A model generated the notes under the pieces. That model searched no databases, was not told the origin of the DNA, and saw nothing but the letters and a program-made list of their open reading frames with translations. A stretch of DNA of 18,629 nt. Origin: Verrucomicrobiota bacterium (GTDB lineage Bacteria > Verrucomicrobiota > Verrucomicrobiia > Opitutales > Oceanipulchritudinaceae). The stretch's first letter is position 1. Each line of letters starts with the position of its first letter. The position numbers and the translations under genes were made by a program. The stretch covers positions 1 to 18,629 of the forward strand of contig JAAAOD010000135.1 of NCBI GenBank assembly GCA_009908535.1, given 5' to 3'. Shown here piece after piece: positions 1 through 10,492 of this stretch.

Positions 1-1
1 T

Positions 2-1786
2 CTCGATCTGCAAGTCAACTGGATGTGCAGCGGGGGAGCCTTTACCGACGGCGAAGATGTGCAGTCCGTTTCCATCCCTTCCGGCCGCCGGTTGCCGTTG
101 GAGCGCCCCGTGCAGGCCGGGGCAGGCCCGAGTGTGGATGTGCGCGTGCGGATCGAGGGGGAACGGCAGCCGCGGGAACTCCGCTTAAAAATCCCGGCAG
201 TCGGGCCTTCCGGGGCGATCGCCTTCAAGGCGGCAAGCGCCTCCGGGGGAGGGAAAGCTCTGGCGCTGGAGGTCGCCCCGGCGGGGCAGGCGGATTCCCG
301 GCTCCTCGCGGGCGCGGGGTTGTATCCAATTTTTCAACACGTATGGCCGGAGATCAGGGACGAGCTCGCCCCGGTGGTGCCCCTGTTGTCATCGATGGGG
401 GACTGGGCCCTCCTGCAGGCGAAGTCCCGGCAGCGGCTGGATCCCGATCCGATGGCCGTCGAGCGGGCCGCACGACGGCTGGCCGATACTTTCCGCGCGC
501 ACCAGAAAGAGGATGGCGGATTGAGCGTGCATCCCTCGCTGTCTTCGGATCCGTTCCTGAGCGGCCTCGGCCTCTGGGTCCTTCGTCATTTTGATCCGCC
601 TCCGCAACTGGAACCCGGGCGAAGGGAGCGGCTGGAAAGCTTCGCGGGGAGGGAACTGCTGCGGAAGGACATTTCGAACGGGCAGATGCTGCTCTATCTA
701 CGTGGTCTCGCCGACCCGGGGACGGGGGACCGGGCCGTGCGCCCAACCCGACTGCAGGCCCGCCGGTTTCTCGACCTTTTCCGTCATCGGAATGATCTCG
801 ATGCCGGGAATCTCGCCCAACTGCTTTTGCTGGCCAGGACCTTCCAGTTCCAGGAGGAAATCCAACTTCTCGAGACCGCGCTGGAGGCACGGGAGGCTGG
901 ACGGGCGGATGCCTTTTCCTCCGCCCTTGCCTATCATGCCCTTGCCGGAAGCGTGGAGATCCCACAGGGGGCCGCCTACGCTTTCCTTGGCCGGTACCTT
1001 GCCCGTCTCGGCGGGGAGGGACCGCGCACCGGGTGGCGCCCCGCGGCCGGCCTTCTGCACCTGATGGCGAGTTTCCGGCGCGACGGGGATTTCTTTCTCG
1101 AGGGCAGCCTTGTGCTGGAGGCGGGGGAGCGGCGTCTCGGGTCGGTTTCCCTTGATCCCGGTACTCCGGAGCGCGCCTGCCTGACCCTGACCCCCGCCAC
1201 TTTTTCCGGGAGCGGGGACTCCACCCGATGGACCCTCTCCGGGGAGGGGAATGTCCCCTTCCGCTACCTGCTTGCGCTCGGGCGAAAAACCGTCGTGGAG
1301 GCCGGTCCGGGCAAGCCCTCTTCCCTGTTGCGGGTTTATCATGAGCCGACCCTTCTCGAAGGACCGATCCTGCGAGAGGAACCCTTCGAGGGAGAGCAAC
1401 CCCTGCGCACCGGGGAGCGCCTGCGCCAGGTCCTTGCCGTCGATCTGGAAACATCCCATTCTTATCTCCGCCTGGATTTCCCCGTTCCGGCGGGATTTGC
1501 CTTTTCCGGGGACAACTTCCGCCACAGGGGCCCTCCTGCCCGAGAAACCTCGTCCGGTCCTTCGCCTGCCGGAGTCATTCTCCGTTCGAGGCCGGAGGAG
1601 GTCACCTTTCTTCTCCCGTCCGCCACCGCGGGAACCCACCGCTTTTCCGTCGACCTCGAAGCGGTCTGGCCGGGCAGCTACCACTGGCCCGGGAGAGCGG
1701 TTTTCGCTCCGCTTGAAGGGGATGAACTGCTCTTCACGGGAGCTCGCCGGCTTAGGGTATCAGACCGCGAAAATTCCGGGGAATGA
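2..1786 (+). CDS. Alpha-2-macroglobulin family protein, C-terminal part (5' end outside window)
   Basis: The reading frame is open to the first base, so the gene starts upstream; the first in-window ATG at 23 is probably not the true start. The protein resembles the C-terminal half of bacterial alpha-2-macroglobulins. An alpha-helical region at about residues 100-345 (counting from the ATG at 23) matches the thioester-domain toroid. A beta-rich region at about 450-575 matches the last macroglobulin/receptor-like domain, with the telling segment LRLDFPVPAGF near residue 480. Family members are periplasmic or membrane-anchored protease traps. The expected thioester motif (Cys-x-Glu-Gln after a Tyr-Pro) is absent: the corresponding stretch, YPIFQHVWPE, has no cysteine, and only two Cys occur in the whole segment. 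It therefore resembles the thioester-less YfaS-like branch. It converges with the kinase gene with no bases between the stop codons. The family call is by recognition of the domain pattern and is fairly secure; substrate and partner are unknown. Confidence 0.75.
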   Translation, partial: LDLQVNWMCSGGAFTDGEDVQSVSIPSGRRLPLERPVQAGAGPSVDVRVRIEGERQPRELRLKIPAVGPSGAIAFKAASASGGGKALALEVAPAGQADSRLLAGAGLYPIFQHVWPEIRDELAPVVPLLSSMGDWALLQAKSRQRLDPDPMAVERAARRLADTFRAHQKEDGGLSVHPSLSSDPFLSGLGLWVLRHFDPPPQLEPGRRERLESFAGRELLRKDISNGQMLLYLRGLADPGTGDRAVRPTRLQARRFLDLFRHRNDLDAGNLAQLLLLARTFQFQEEIQLLETALEAREAGRADAFSSALAYHALAGSVEIPQGAAYAFLGRYLARLGGEGPRTGWRPAAGLLHLMASFRRDGDFFLEGSLVLEAGERRLGSVSLDPGTPERACLTLTPATFSGSGDSTRWTLSGEGNVPFRYLLALGRKTVVEAGPGKPSSLLRVYHEPTLLEGPILREEPFEGEQPLRTGERLRQVLAVDLETSHSYLRLDFPVPAGFAFSGDNFRHRGPPARETSSGPSPAGVILRSRPEEVTFLLPSATAGTHRFSVDLEAVWPGSYHWPGRAVFAPLEGDELLFTGARRLRVSDRENSGE

Positions 1787-2881
1787 TCACCCGGCAAGGG
1801 GGAGGGAAATCGTGAAAATGGTGCCCCGGCCCGTTTCGGTGCGGAACTGGATGGAGCCGCCGTGAGCCTCAACGATGGAACGGACAATGGCCGTTCCAAG
1901 GCCGGTGCCCTCCCGCTTTCCGTAGGAAACAAAAGGCTCGAAAAAACGCTCCCGGATTGATTCCGGGATCCCGCCGGCATCATCCTCCAGGAGGACGCGG
2001 GCCATCCGCTCCGAATGGTCCACGTTTCCGGTGATCTTGATGCTTCCCTCTTTCTCGCCGAAGGCTTCAATGGCATTGGCCATCAGGTTCTGCAGGACCC
2101 GGAAAAGCTTGGGCTTGGCCCCAAGGATCTGGACCTTCGGCACATCAAGGGTGACCGTGATCGCCTCGTTGCTGAAGTACGGCTGATTCAGGGAGCGGAA
2201 TTCGTCGAAGAGCTCTTTGAGACCGATGCGCTCCTTGTTAATTGTATGCTCCCCGCGCGAAAACTCGGACAACTCTGTGACCATGGAGACCATGCGGTCC
2301 ACCTGCTTCTCGATATTCTGGCAAAGGCGCCGCGATTCTTCGTCGCGATGGCGCTGCCGAAGGAGCTGCGCGCTGAGACTGATGAGACAGAAAGGGTTCT
2401 TGAAGTCGTGGATGATCGTGTTCGTCATGCTGCCGACGAGGGCCATCTTCTCTTGCTGGAGGCGATCGTCGATAAAATGCCGGGTGGTTTCGTGCAGGTG
2501 CTGGATAATGGAGCCGAAAAGGCCCTGCACGATCGAGGGCATGTTGTGGAGGTAGTTGACAATGGCCGCTCCCGGAAGGCAGGCAATGGCACAATCCGTG
2601 CGGGCCTCCGCGCGCAGGGAGCGCCGGTCGTTGGTGAGGACGCCGATCTCCCCGAAATATTCGTTCTTCCCGCTCGAGCTGATGCTGAGGTGGCCCCGGT
2701 TCTTGACCTGCTTGTAAAAGGCCACATTGCCCTCGAGGATCAGGTAAATGGCATCGGAGATATCCCCTTCCTCGAAAATGATCGTTCCCTTGGGGAACTT
2801 CTGGATGAGGGCGTTGCGGGAGAGCGTATCCGCGTGCTCCGGCTCCATATTTCGAAAAAATGGATGTTTCTTCAGATCCAT
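1787..2881 (-). CDS. Soluble histidine kinase with N-terminal cyclic-nucleotide-binding-type domain
   Basis: The 364-residue protein has no membrane segment or signal peptide. Residues about 5-115 form a CAP/cNMP-binding-type beta-barrel (FEEGD at 36-40, FGEIG at 76-80, an Arg-rich turn at 86-90). A phosphoacceptor helix carries His158 in HDFKNP. The ATPase domain shows an N-box (NLMANA, 265-270), a G1 box (DDAGG, 300-304), an F-box (FEPF, 314-317) and a G2 box (GTGLGT, 325-330). It is thus an intact cytosolic sensor kinase that should autophosphorylate on His158 and transfer to an unknown response regulator; none is encoded in the window. I chose the ATG at 2881 because the longer GTG start at 2923 lies inside the stem of a terminator and adds residues not expected in the domain. 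No clear Shine-Dalgarno sequence is seen. The gene follows pspC in the same direction, so it could be read by leakage through that terminator. The ligand is unknown. Confidence 0.88.
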   Translation of the reverse strand: MDLKKHPFFRNMEPEHADTLSRNALIQKFPKGTIIFEEGDISDAIYLILEGNVAFYKQVKNRGHLSISSSGKNEYFGEIGVLTNDRRSLRAEARTDCAIACLPGAAIVNYLHNMPSIVQGLFGSIIQHLHETTRHFIDDRLQQEKMALVGSMTNTIIHDFKNPFCLISLSAQLLRQRHRDEESRRLCQNIEKQVDRMVSMVTELSEFSRGEHTINKERIGLKELFDEFRSLNQPYFSNEAITVTLDVPKVQILGAKPKLFRVLQNLMANAIEAFGEKEGSIKITGNVDHSERMARVLLEDDAGGIPESIRERFFEPFVSYGKREGTGLGTAIVRSIVEAHGGSIQFRTETGRGTIFTISLPLAG

Positions 2882-2890
2882 ATCAGGGTC

Positions 2891-2927
2891 AAAAAAAGCC
2901 GGTGTCAGGAAAATCCATGACACCGGC
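2891..2927 (-). terminator. Intrinsic terminator after pspC
   Basis: On the minus strand a perfect 10-bp stem (GCCGGTGTCA paired with TGACACCGGC) with a 10-nt loop is followed at once by seven T residues (2897 down to 2891). It lies 43 nt after the pspC stop codon and only 9 nt before the ATG of the kinase gene. It should end most psp transcripts. Confidence 0.9.
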
Positions 2928-2970
2928 CAGACTGTAAAGGAGCCTGAAAATAATGGTCCAGTGAAAAACG

Positions 2971-3348
2971 TCAGCTTCCGGAATGGAAACGGCGCTCCCA
3001 GTCATAGCTCGGATTAGTGACGATATTCTCCATCCTGCGGGTGCGGCGGTCGAGGGTTTCGCATCTGCGTTTGAGGCGCTGCAGAGCAATTTTCCGGTCG
3101 GTCACGTAGGTCTGGTAAAAATTCCAGTCCTCTTCGTCGGAAAAATCGAGAACAGGGGCCGGCCGCAGAAAGATGGCGGCGACGATGTAGAGCAGGAACA
3201 TGGGCCAGAAGCCGGTCATGAGCAGGGCGACAACCGCCCCGAGGCGGATCCATCCCACGGGAATATCGGCGTAGTTGGCGACGCCTTGACAGACGCCAAA
3301 GATCCAGCCACGGCGGGAACGGTAAAGGGTGCGATTGCGGTCTTGCAT
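2971..3348 (-). CDS. pspC: Phage shock protein C (inner-membrane PspC-domain protein)
   Basis: The 125-residue protein begins with the PspC domain: a basic N-terminus, the segment GWIFGVCQGVANY near residues 14-26, then one long hydrophobic segment at about 35-62. A charged cytosolic or coiled C-terminal region contains many Arg and Asp residues. Its length is close to that of enterobacterial PspC (about 119). In the known system PspB and PspC sit in the inner membrane, sense envelope stress and draw PspA away from PspF. The gene follows pspB by 32 nt and precedes a strong terminator, so it is the last gene of pspABC. No Shine-Dalgarno sequence stands before the ATG, and the upstream bases are pyrimidine-rich. 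The identification rests on both sequence and gene order. Confidence 0.92.
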   Translation of the reverse strand: MQDRNRTLYRSRRGWIFGVCQGVANYADIPVGWIRLGAVVALLMTGFWPMFLLYIVAAIFLRPAPVLDFSDEEDWNFYQTYVTDRKIALQRLKRRCETLDRRTRRMENIVTNPSYDWERRFHSGS

Positions 3349-3380
3349 GGGAAGGGGATGAAAGATTGGTGGAAGGTTGA

Positions 3381-3626
3381 TCAGCGGGGATCCTTGTCGA
3401 GGACGATTGTCTCAAGGGAATCGATACGCTTTTCGAGGCGGGAAAGGGTACGGTTGATTTCCTGCAGCATCTCCGTTTCTTCGGCACCGCCGCGGCCGTT
3501 TTGGCGGGATCGGCTGTCGCCTTCGCCGCGGATGATCTTGGCCAGCTTGATCAGGGTGGCGCTCAGAATGGGCAGGCCGACGACGATGAAAACGATGAGG
3601 ACGGGAACGAGATATTCTACAGGCAT
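3381..3626 (-). CDS. pspB: Phage shock protein B-like membrane protein
   Basis: The 81-residue protein has one N-terminal membrane segment (about residues 5-28, rich in Leu, Val and Ile). A short basic stretch follows, then a C-terminal amphipathic coiled coil (LQEINRTLSRLEKRIDSLE, near 54-72) that ends shortly after. This layout and length match PspB (74 residues in E. coli), which works with PspC as the membrane sensor of the Psp response. It lies between pspA and pspC on the same strand, which supports the call. The start has no clear Shine-Dalgarno sequence, but the ATG is placed correctly for the membrane segment. Sequence likeness to PspB is modest and the gene order carries part of the weight. 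Confidence 0.85.
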   Translation of the reverse strand: MPVEYLVPVLIVFIVVGLPILSATLIKLAKIIRGEGDSRSRQNGRGGAEETEMLQEINRTLSRLEKRIDSLETIVLDKDPR

Positions 3627-3657
3627 GGCGGAAAGGTGGTTGGGTAAGAGGAACAGA

Positions 3658-3683
3658 GCCTTGGCGCTTCATCGCGCCAAGGC
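3658..3683 (-). promoter_or_regulatory. Intercistronic hairpin between pspA and pspB
   Basis: A perfect 10-bp inverted repeat (GCCTTGGCGC and GCGCCAAGGC) encloses a 6-nt loop in the 69-nt gap between pspA and pspB. On the minus strand it is followed by a mixed pyrimidine stretch rather than a T run. It is therefore more likely an RNA processing or stability element, or a partial terminator that favours pspA over pspBC. This role is an inference. Confidence 0.6.
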
Positions 3684-3695
3684 AAGGCGAGGCGT

Positions 3696-4376
3696 TCAGG
3701 ATTCCTGCTTCCCGCTGCCGTCCGGCGAGCCGCCTTTCTTCAGGTTTTCCAGCTCGCGCTCGATTTCCTCATCGGTTTCCAGCTTGCTGAACTCGTCCTC
3801 GAGGGAGCTTCCCCTGTAATTCACAAGATCGGCGTCCGCCTCCATGCGGTCGATCCGGTTCTCAAACTGTTCGAAGCGGACGAAGGCGTCGTTGTGGTCG
3901 GCATTGCGGATGCGCGTCTGCGCGGTTTTACGCTGGCCGGCGTGGATGTGGCGCTGGACGAGGATGCGGTGTTTGTTGCGGGCCGTCTGCAATTTGTCTT
4001 CCAGCTGCTGGATATCCTTCTGGTACTGGCTGACGAGGTCGTCGAAGTGATCCACCTCGGCGCGGCGGGCTTCCGCTTCCTCGGCACTGGCGCGTTTTTC
4101 CAGAAGGGCTTCGCGGGCGAGGTCCTCCCGGCCTTTCTCGACGGCGAGGCGGGCTTTGCGGTCCCACTGGCGGGCGCGGGTGGCGGCGGTTTCACGGGCC
4201 CGCTCGACGCGGGTACGGCTGGCCATGGCCCCGGCGCAGGAGGCCTTCAGTTCGACGAGGGTGTCCTCCATCTCCTGAATCATCAGTTTGATGAGCTTTT
4301 CAGGATCCTCGGCCTTTTCGAGCATGGCGTTGATGTTGGAACCGACGATGTCACGGAATCTTGAGAATATACCCAT
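3696..4376 (-). CDS. pspA: Phage shock protein A (PspA/IM30 family)
   Basis: The 226-residue protein begins MGIFSRFRDIV, the amphipathic membrane-binding N-terminal helix of PspA. It continues as almost pure coiled coil with the family features EKAEDPEKLIKLMIQEME (about 20-37) and a heptad-rich region at about 60-190. Its length matches E. coli PspA (222). In the known system PspA binds and inhibits the activator PspF, and on stress forms large assemblies on the inner membrane that limit proton leakage. I chose the ATG at 4376 rather than an in-frame start at 4439. It gives the canonical N-terminus, and an AAAGG Shine-Dalgarno sequence lies about 8 nt before it. The longer start would also place the coding region across the likely promoter. 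It is the first gene of pspABC and is divergent from pspF. Confidence 0.95.
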   Translation of the reverse strand: MGIFSRFRDIVGSNINAMLEKAEDPEKLIKLMIQEMEDTLVELKASCAGAMASRTRVERARETAATRARQWDRKARLAVEKGREDLAREALLEKRASAEEAEARRAEVDHFDDLVSQYQKDIQQLEDKLQTARNKHRILVQRHIHAGQRKTAQTRIRNADHNDAFVRFEQFENRIDRMEADADLVNYRGSSLEDEFSKLETDEEIERELENLKKGGSPDGSGKQES

Positions 4377-4384
4377 TGAATCAA

Positions 4385-4390
4385 CCTTTG
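4385..4390 (-). promoter_or_regulatory. Ribosome binding site of pspA
   Basis: The minus strand reads CAAAGG about 8 nt before the ATG at 4376. It is one of the few clear Shine-Dalgarno sequences in the window and supports the short pspA start. Confidence 0.6.
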
Positions 4391-4412
4391 TTAAAGTGGA
4401 TAGGGACAGTTT

Positions 4413-4429
4413 ATCAGAAAGCGTGCCAG
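4413..4429 (-). promoter_or_regulatory. Sigma-54-like promoter for pspABC
   Basis: The minus strand carries CTGGCACG, then CTTT, then CTGAT. The -24 box matches the sigma-54 consensus exactly. The GG and the -12 G are at the right 10-bp spacing, but the -12 box has GA in place of GC. Transcription would start near 4402, giving a leader of about 26 nt that contains the pspA ribosome binding site. The neighbouring activator gene is of the sigma-54-dependent type (GAFTGA loop), which supports the call. Confidence 0.65.
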
Positions 4430-4432
4430 AAA

Positions 4433-4449
4433 TTGGCACTGAAATCGCA
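4433..4449 (+). promoter_or_regulatory. Sigma-54-like promoter facing pspF
   Basis: The plus strand reads TTGGCAC, five bases, then TCGCA: a full -24 box and a -12 box with one mismatch, with the invariant GG and GC exactly 10 bp apart. Transcription would start near 4460 and reach the pspF start at 4592 after about 130 nt. Its -24 box forms an inverted repeat with that of the opposite promoter (GTGCCA-GAAAT-TGGCAC). Confidence 0.5.
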
Positions 4450-4578
4450 AGGCACGAATTATCTGCAAATTATGAATTTGAGGAAAGGAGAGCACGACGG
4501 AAAAAGAGGCCGCTTTGAGGTCGACAAAACCAGAATCTGGCAAAATCATCCAAGCATGACCCATGCAGGCAACGAGCT

Positions 4579-4583
4579 GGAGG
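4579..4583 (+). promoter_or_regulatory. Ribosome binding site that sets the pspF start
   Basis: GGAGG lies 8 nt before the ATG at 4592. The other in-frame ATGs at 4361, 4472 and 4556 have no comparable sequence before them. Confidence 0.6.
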
Positions 4584-4591
4584 CGGGGACA

Positions 4592-5635
4592 ATGAGCCCG
4601 CAAATGGACGCCCTCGGGGAATCGGAAGCTTTCCTCGATTTCCAGGCAAGGCTTTCCAAGGTGGCTGTGGTCGACCGGCCAGTGCTGATTGTCGGCGAAC
4701 GGGGAACGGGCAAGGAACTGGCGGTCTCGCGCCTGCACTACCTCTCCGGGCGATGGAAAGGGCCGTTGGTGGCGCTGAATTGTTCGGCGCTGTCACCCTC
4801 GGTCCTCGAGTCAGAATTGTTCGGCCACGAAGCGGGGGCTTTCACGGGAGCGACCCGGCAGCGGATGGGCCGTTTCGAGGCGGCCAACCGCGGAACGCTT
4901 TTTCTTGATGAAATCGGCCTTATTCCTCTGACGGTGCAGGAGAAGATCCTGCGCGTGGTCGAATATGGGCGCTTTGAGCGGGTGGGGGGCAGTGCCTCGA
5001 TCGAGGTGGACACGCGCATCATCGGGGCGACAAATGCGGACCTGCCCGGGCTGGCGGAGGCGGGCAAATTCAAGCGGGATCTGCTGGACCGTCTCAGCTT
5101 TGAGGTCCTCTTTCTGCCTCCGCTGCGGGAGCGTCGGGAGGATATACCGCTGCTGGCCCGCAATTTTGCGGCAAGGATGGCCCAGGAGCTGGGGTGGCGG
5201 AAGGTGCCCCCCTTTTCGGATGCGGCACTGGAGCAATTGGAACGCTATCCCTGGCCGGGCAACATCCGTGAATTGAAAAACGCTGTGGAGCGGGCCGTCT
5301 ATGCAAGCGGGGGCGAGGACATCGAGGCGGTTCAGTTTGATCCCTTTGCCTCTCCCTTCGCGCCCGCGCAAACGCCGGCGGCGACCCGGCCGGCACAGGA
5401 AGGGGAGGGAACGGGTTCCCGCCCGCGCTTTATTCCCGGAGAAAACCTCCTTCCCGACCTCGTGCGCGAGCTGGAAGTGGAGGCTCTGCGCGCCGCCCTC
5501 GGGGCGACCCGGTTTCACCAGGGCGAGGCCGCCCGGCTTCTCGGGCTCTCCTACCACCAGTTCCGGGGTCTATTCAGGAAATACAAGGAGGAGCTCGAGC
5601 AGGCAGGCCTCTCCATGAAAAACAAGGACGGGTAA
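4592..5635 (+). CDS. pspF: PspF, sigma-54-dependent activator of the psp operon
   Basis: The 347-residue protein is an AAA+ bacterial enhancer-binding protein without a receiver or sensor domain. This is the layout of PspF (325 residues in E. coli). Visible elements are Walker A GERGTGKE (about 35-42), the sigma-54 contact loop GAFTGA (about 80-85), the Walker B region GTLFLDE (about 100-106), arginine-rich sensor segments, YPWPGNIRELKN (about 222-233) and a C-terminal Fis-type helix-turn-helix (EAARLLGLSYHQFRGLF, near 312-328). The short N-terminus (GESEAFLDFQ) matches PspF closely. It should hydrolyse ATP to open sigma-54 polymerase at pspA and is held inactive by PspA. It is divergent from pspA, as in proteobacteria. 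I chose the ATG at 4592 because it has a good ribosome binding site and gives the family N-terminus. The frame is open further upstream, across the promoter region. Confidence 0.93.
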   Translation: MSPQMDALGESEAFLDFQARLSKVAVVDRPVLIVGERGTGKELAVSRLHYLSGRWKGPLVALNCSALSPSVLESELFGHEAGAFTGATRQRMGRFEAANRGTLFLDEIGLIPLTVQEKILRVVEYGRFERVGGSASIEVDTRIIGATNADLPGLAEAGKFKRDLLDRLSFEVLFLPPLRERREDIPLLARNFAARMAQELGWRKVPPFSDAALEQLERYPWPGNIRELKNAVERAVYASGGEDIEAVQFDPFASPFAPAQTPAATRPAQEGEGTGSRPRFIPGENLLPDLVRELEVEALRAALGATRFHQGEAARLLGLSYHQFRGLFRKYKEELEQAGLSMKNKDG

Positions 5636-5733
5636 GGCCAGCGGTTTGACATGGCTTGTCCGGTTTGCCAGCGTTGCCGTTGTCGGAGTCCGGTTCCGCC
5701 ACGGCCTTTCTTCCGTTGGATCTGCCGCTTGTC

Positions 5734-6558
5734 ATGAATTTGCCACGTCTCATTTTCGATAAGTTAATGCCGTCGTCGCGGTCGGGGGAGCAGGCGACCC
5801 TGCGCACGAAAATTCTCACCATCCTCGAGGACCAGGGGGTAACGGGGCGCGAGCACCTGCTGAAGAAACTCCAGGTCGACAAAAACACCCTGCAGAACGC
5901 CCTCGACAAGTTGCAGGAAGAGGGCCTGCTGCAGATTACGGCGCACGGAGGAGCGGTGCTACGGCAGTACAGCGAGGAGCGGCCCTTTGACCAGCGTTTC
6001 AGCACCGACGAGGAACTGAAGCAGCGGCTCGCGGAATTCGCTGTGGAACGCCATTGTCCCCGCAGTGGGAATATCTCGGCCCACGGCAGCAGCTCAGTGA
6101 TTCAGATGATTTCCTTTCTTCACGGGCGACGGGTGCGTGTCCACACCAACAGCCTGCTTTTCGCTTCTCTGGCGCGGGACGCGGGACTGGACTGTCTCGT
6201 GGAGGTTTCGGGGGGGCGTCTCCGTTTTGTATCCGGCAATTTCGTCGGTGCGCGGGCCCTGGCCTATTTTCAGGAAACCTCCTGCCAGGTGGCCTTTGTC
6301 GGCACTCATGGCATTTCCCATGAGCTCGCCTTCACGGATCCGATAGCGGAGGAAGTAGCCATCAAGGAGGCCATGATCCGGAAGGCGGAAAAAGTCGTCG
6401 TTCTTGCCGACAATACCAAGTTCGGGTCCGGATCCCTGTTAACAGCGGCACAACCCGAGGATGTCGACGTGGTCATCACCGACCGTCGCGCCAACCCCGC
6501 GATGCTGGAGGCCCTGCGCGGGAGAGGCGTACAGGTCGAGCTGGTCGACGGGAAATAG
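5734..6558 (+). CDS. DeoR/GlpR-family transcriptional regulator
   Basis: The protein has an N-terminal winged helix-turn-helix (about residues 24-65; LLKKLQVDKNTLQNALDKL) and a C-terminal sugar-phosphate-sensor domain. The sensor shows TNSLLFASLA, a GTHGIS segment, a nearby Glu-rich helix and DNTKFG near the end, all typical of the DeoR/GlpR family. Such proteins usually repress sugar or nucleoside catabolic genes and release DNA on binding a phosphorylated sugar. No such target genes are seen here, so the ligand is unknown. The effector loop normally written D-x-G-T/S-T is AHGSSS here, a small departure. The start is uncertain: the ATG at 5734 (274 residues) and the ATG at 5767 (263 residues) both lack a clear Shine-Dalgarno sequence, and a TTG at 5656 looks too long. 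It follows pspF by about 98 nt and may be read from the same promoter. Confidence 0.85.
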   Translation: MNLPRLIFDKLMPSSRSGEQATLRTKILTILEDQGVTGREHLLKKLQVDKNTLQNALDKLQEEGLLQITAHGGAVLRQYSEERPFDQRFSTDEELKQRLAEFAVERHCPRSGNISAHGSSSVIQMISFLHGRRVRVHTNSLLFASLARDAGLDCLVEVSGGRLRFVSGNFVGARALAYFQETSCQVAFVGTHGISHELAFTDPIAEEVAIKEAMIRKAEKVVVLADNTKFGSGSLLTAAQPEDVDVVITDRRANPAMLEALRGRGVQVELVDGK

Positions 6559-6573
6559 GGAAAGATCCGCCGC

Positions 6574-10316
<3,743 letters not shown>

Positions 10317-10317
<1 letters not shown>

Positions 10318-10354
10318 GACATCAATATATCATGATGAGATGATTTGTTGTCAA
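10317..10354 (-). promoter_or_regulatory. Candidate metH promoter, nearly leaderless
   Basis: The minus strand has a perfect -35 box TTGACA (10354-10349) and a -10 box TATATT (10329-10324) with a long 19-bp spacer. An alternative -10, TGATAT, has a 16-bp spacer. The expected start of transcription is at 10317-10320, that is at or within three bases of the metH ATG. An inverted repeat CATCA-8 nt-TGATG (10320-10337) overlaps the -10 box and could be an operator. Confidence 0.5.
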
Positions 10355-10429
10355 GAGTGCTGGACCTTGGCAGGTGGGTCGGCTGATAACGGGGGGCATG
10401 AAGACAAAGAGGCTTGGAGGGTGGAGGGT

Positions 10430-10477
10430 CCCGAAAGGGTTCGGGGGGAGCTCCAACGGATCTTCCCTCACCCGTTG
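10430..10477 (+). promoter_or_regulatory. Two small inverted repeats in the tgt leader
   Basis: CCCGAA-AGGG-TTCGGG (10430-10445) and CAACGG-12 nt-CCGTTG (10454-10477) lie just before the tgt ribosome binding site (GGGGAG, 10479-10484). They could form hairpins in the tgt leader. I see no match to a preQ1 riboswitch. Any regulatory role is a guess. Confidence 0.3.
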
Positions 10478-10492
10478 CGGGGAGAAATAGAG

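Noticed and set aside
354..1454. Minus-strand frame of 366 codons opposite the macroglobulin-like gene
   Set aside because: The translation is Arg/Pro/Gly-rich without domains, as expected for a shadow frame.
2015..2920. Plus-strand frame of 301 codons opposite the kinase
   Set aside because: The kinase boxes on the minus strand are all in order; the plus-strand product has no motif.
2881..2923. GTG at 2923 as the kinase start
   Set aside because: It lies inside the terminator stem, and the extra residues do not belong to the cNMP-type domain.
4377..4439. Longer pspA start at 4439
   Set aside because: It would code across the sigma-54 promoter and spoil the canonical MGIFSRF N-terminus; the shorter start has a ribosome binding site.
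4451..4466. A second GGCACG followed by CTGC as a further sigma-54 promoter
   Set aside because: The GG and GC are 12 bp apart instead of 10.
10318..10492. SAM, SAH or cobalamin riboswitch for metH, or preQ1 riboswitch for tgt
   Set aside because: The metH promoter abuts its start, leaving no leader, and I see no preQ1-like fold or other riboswitch core in the tgt leader.
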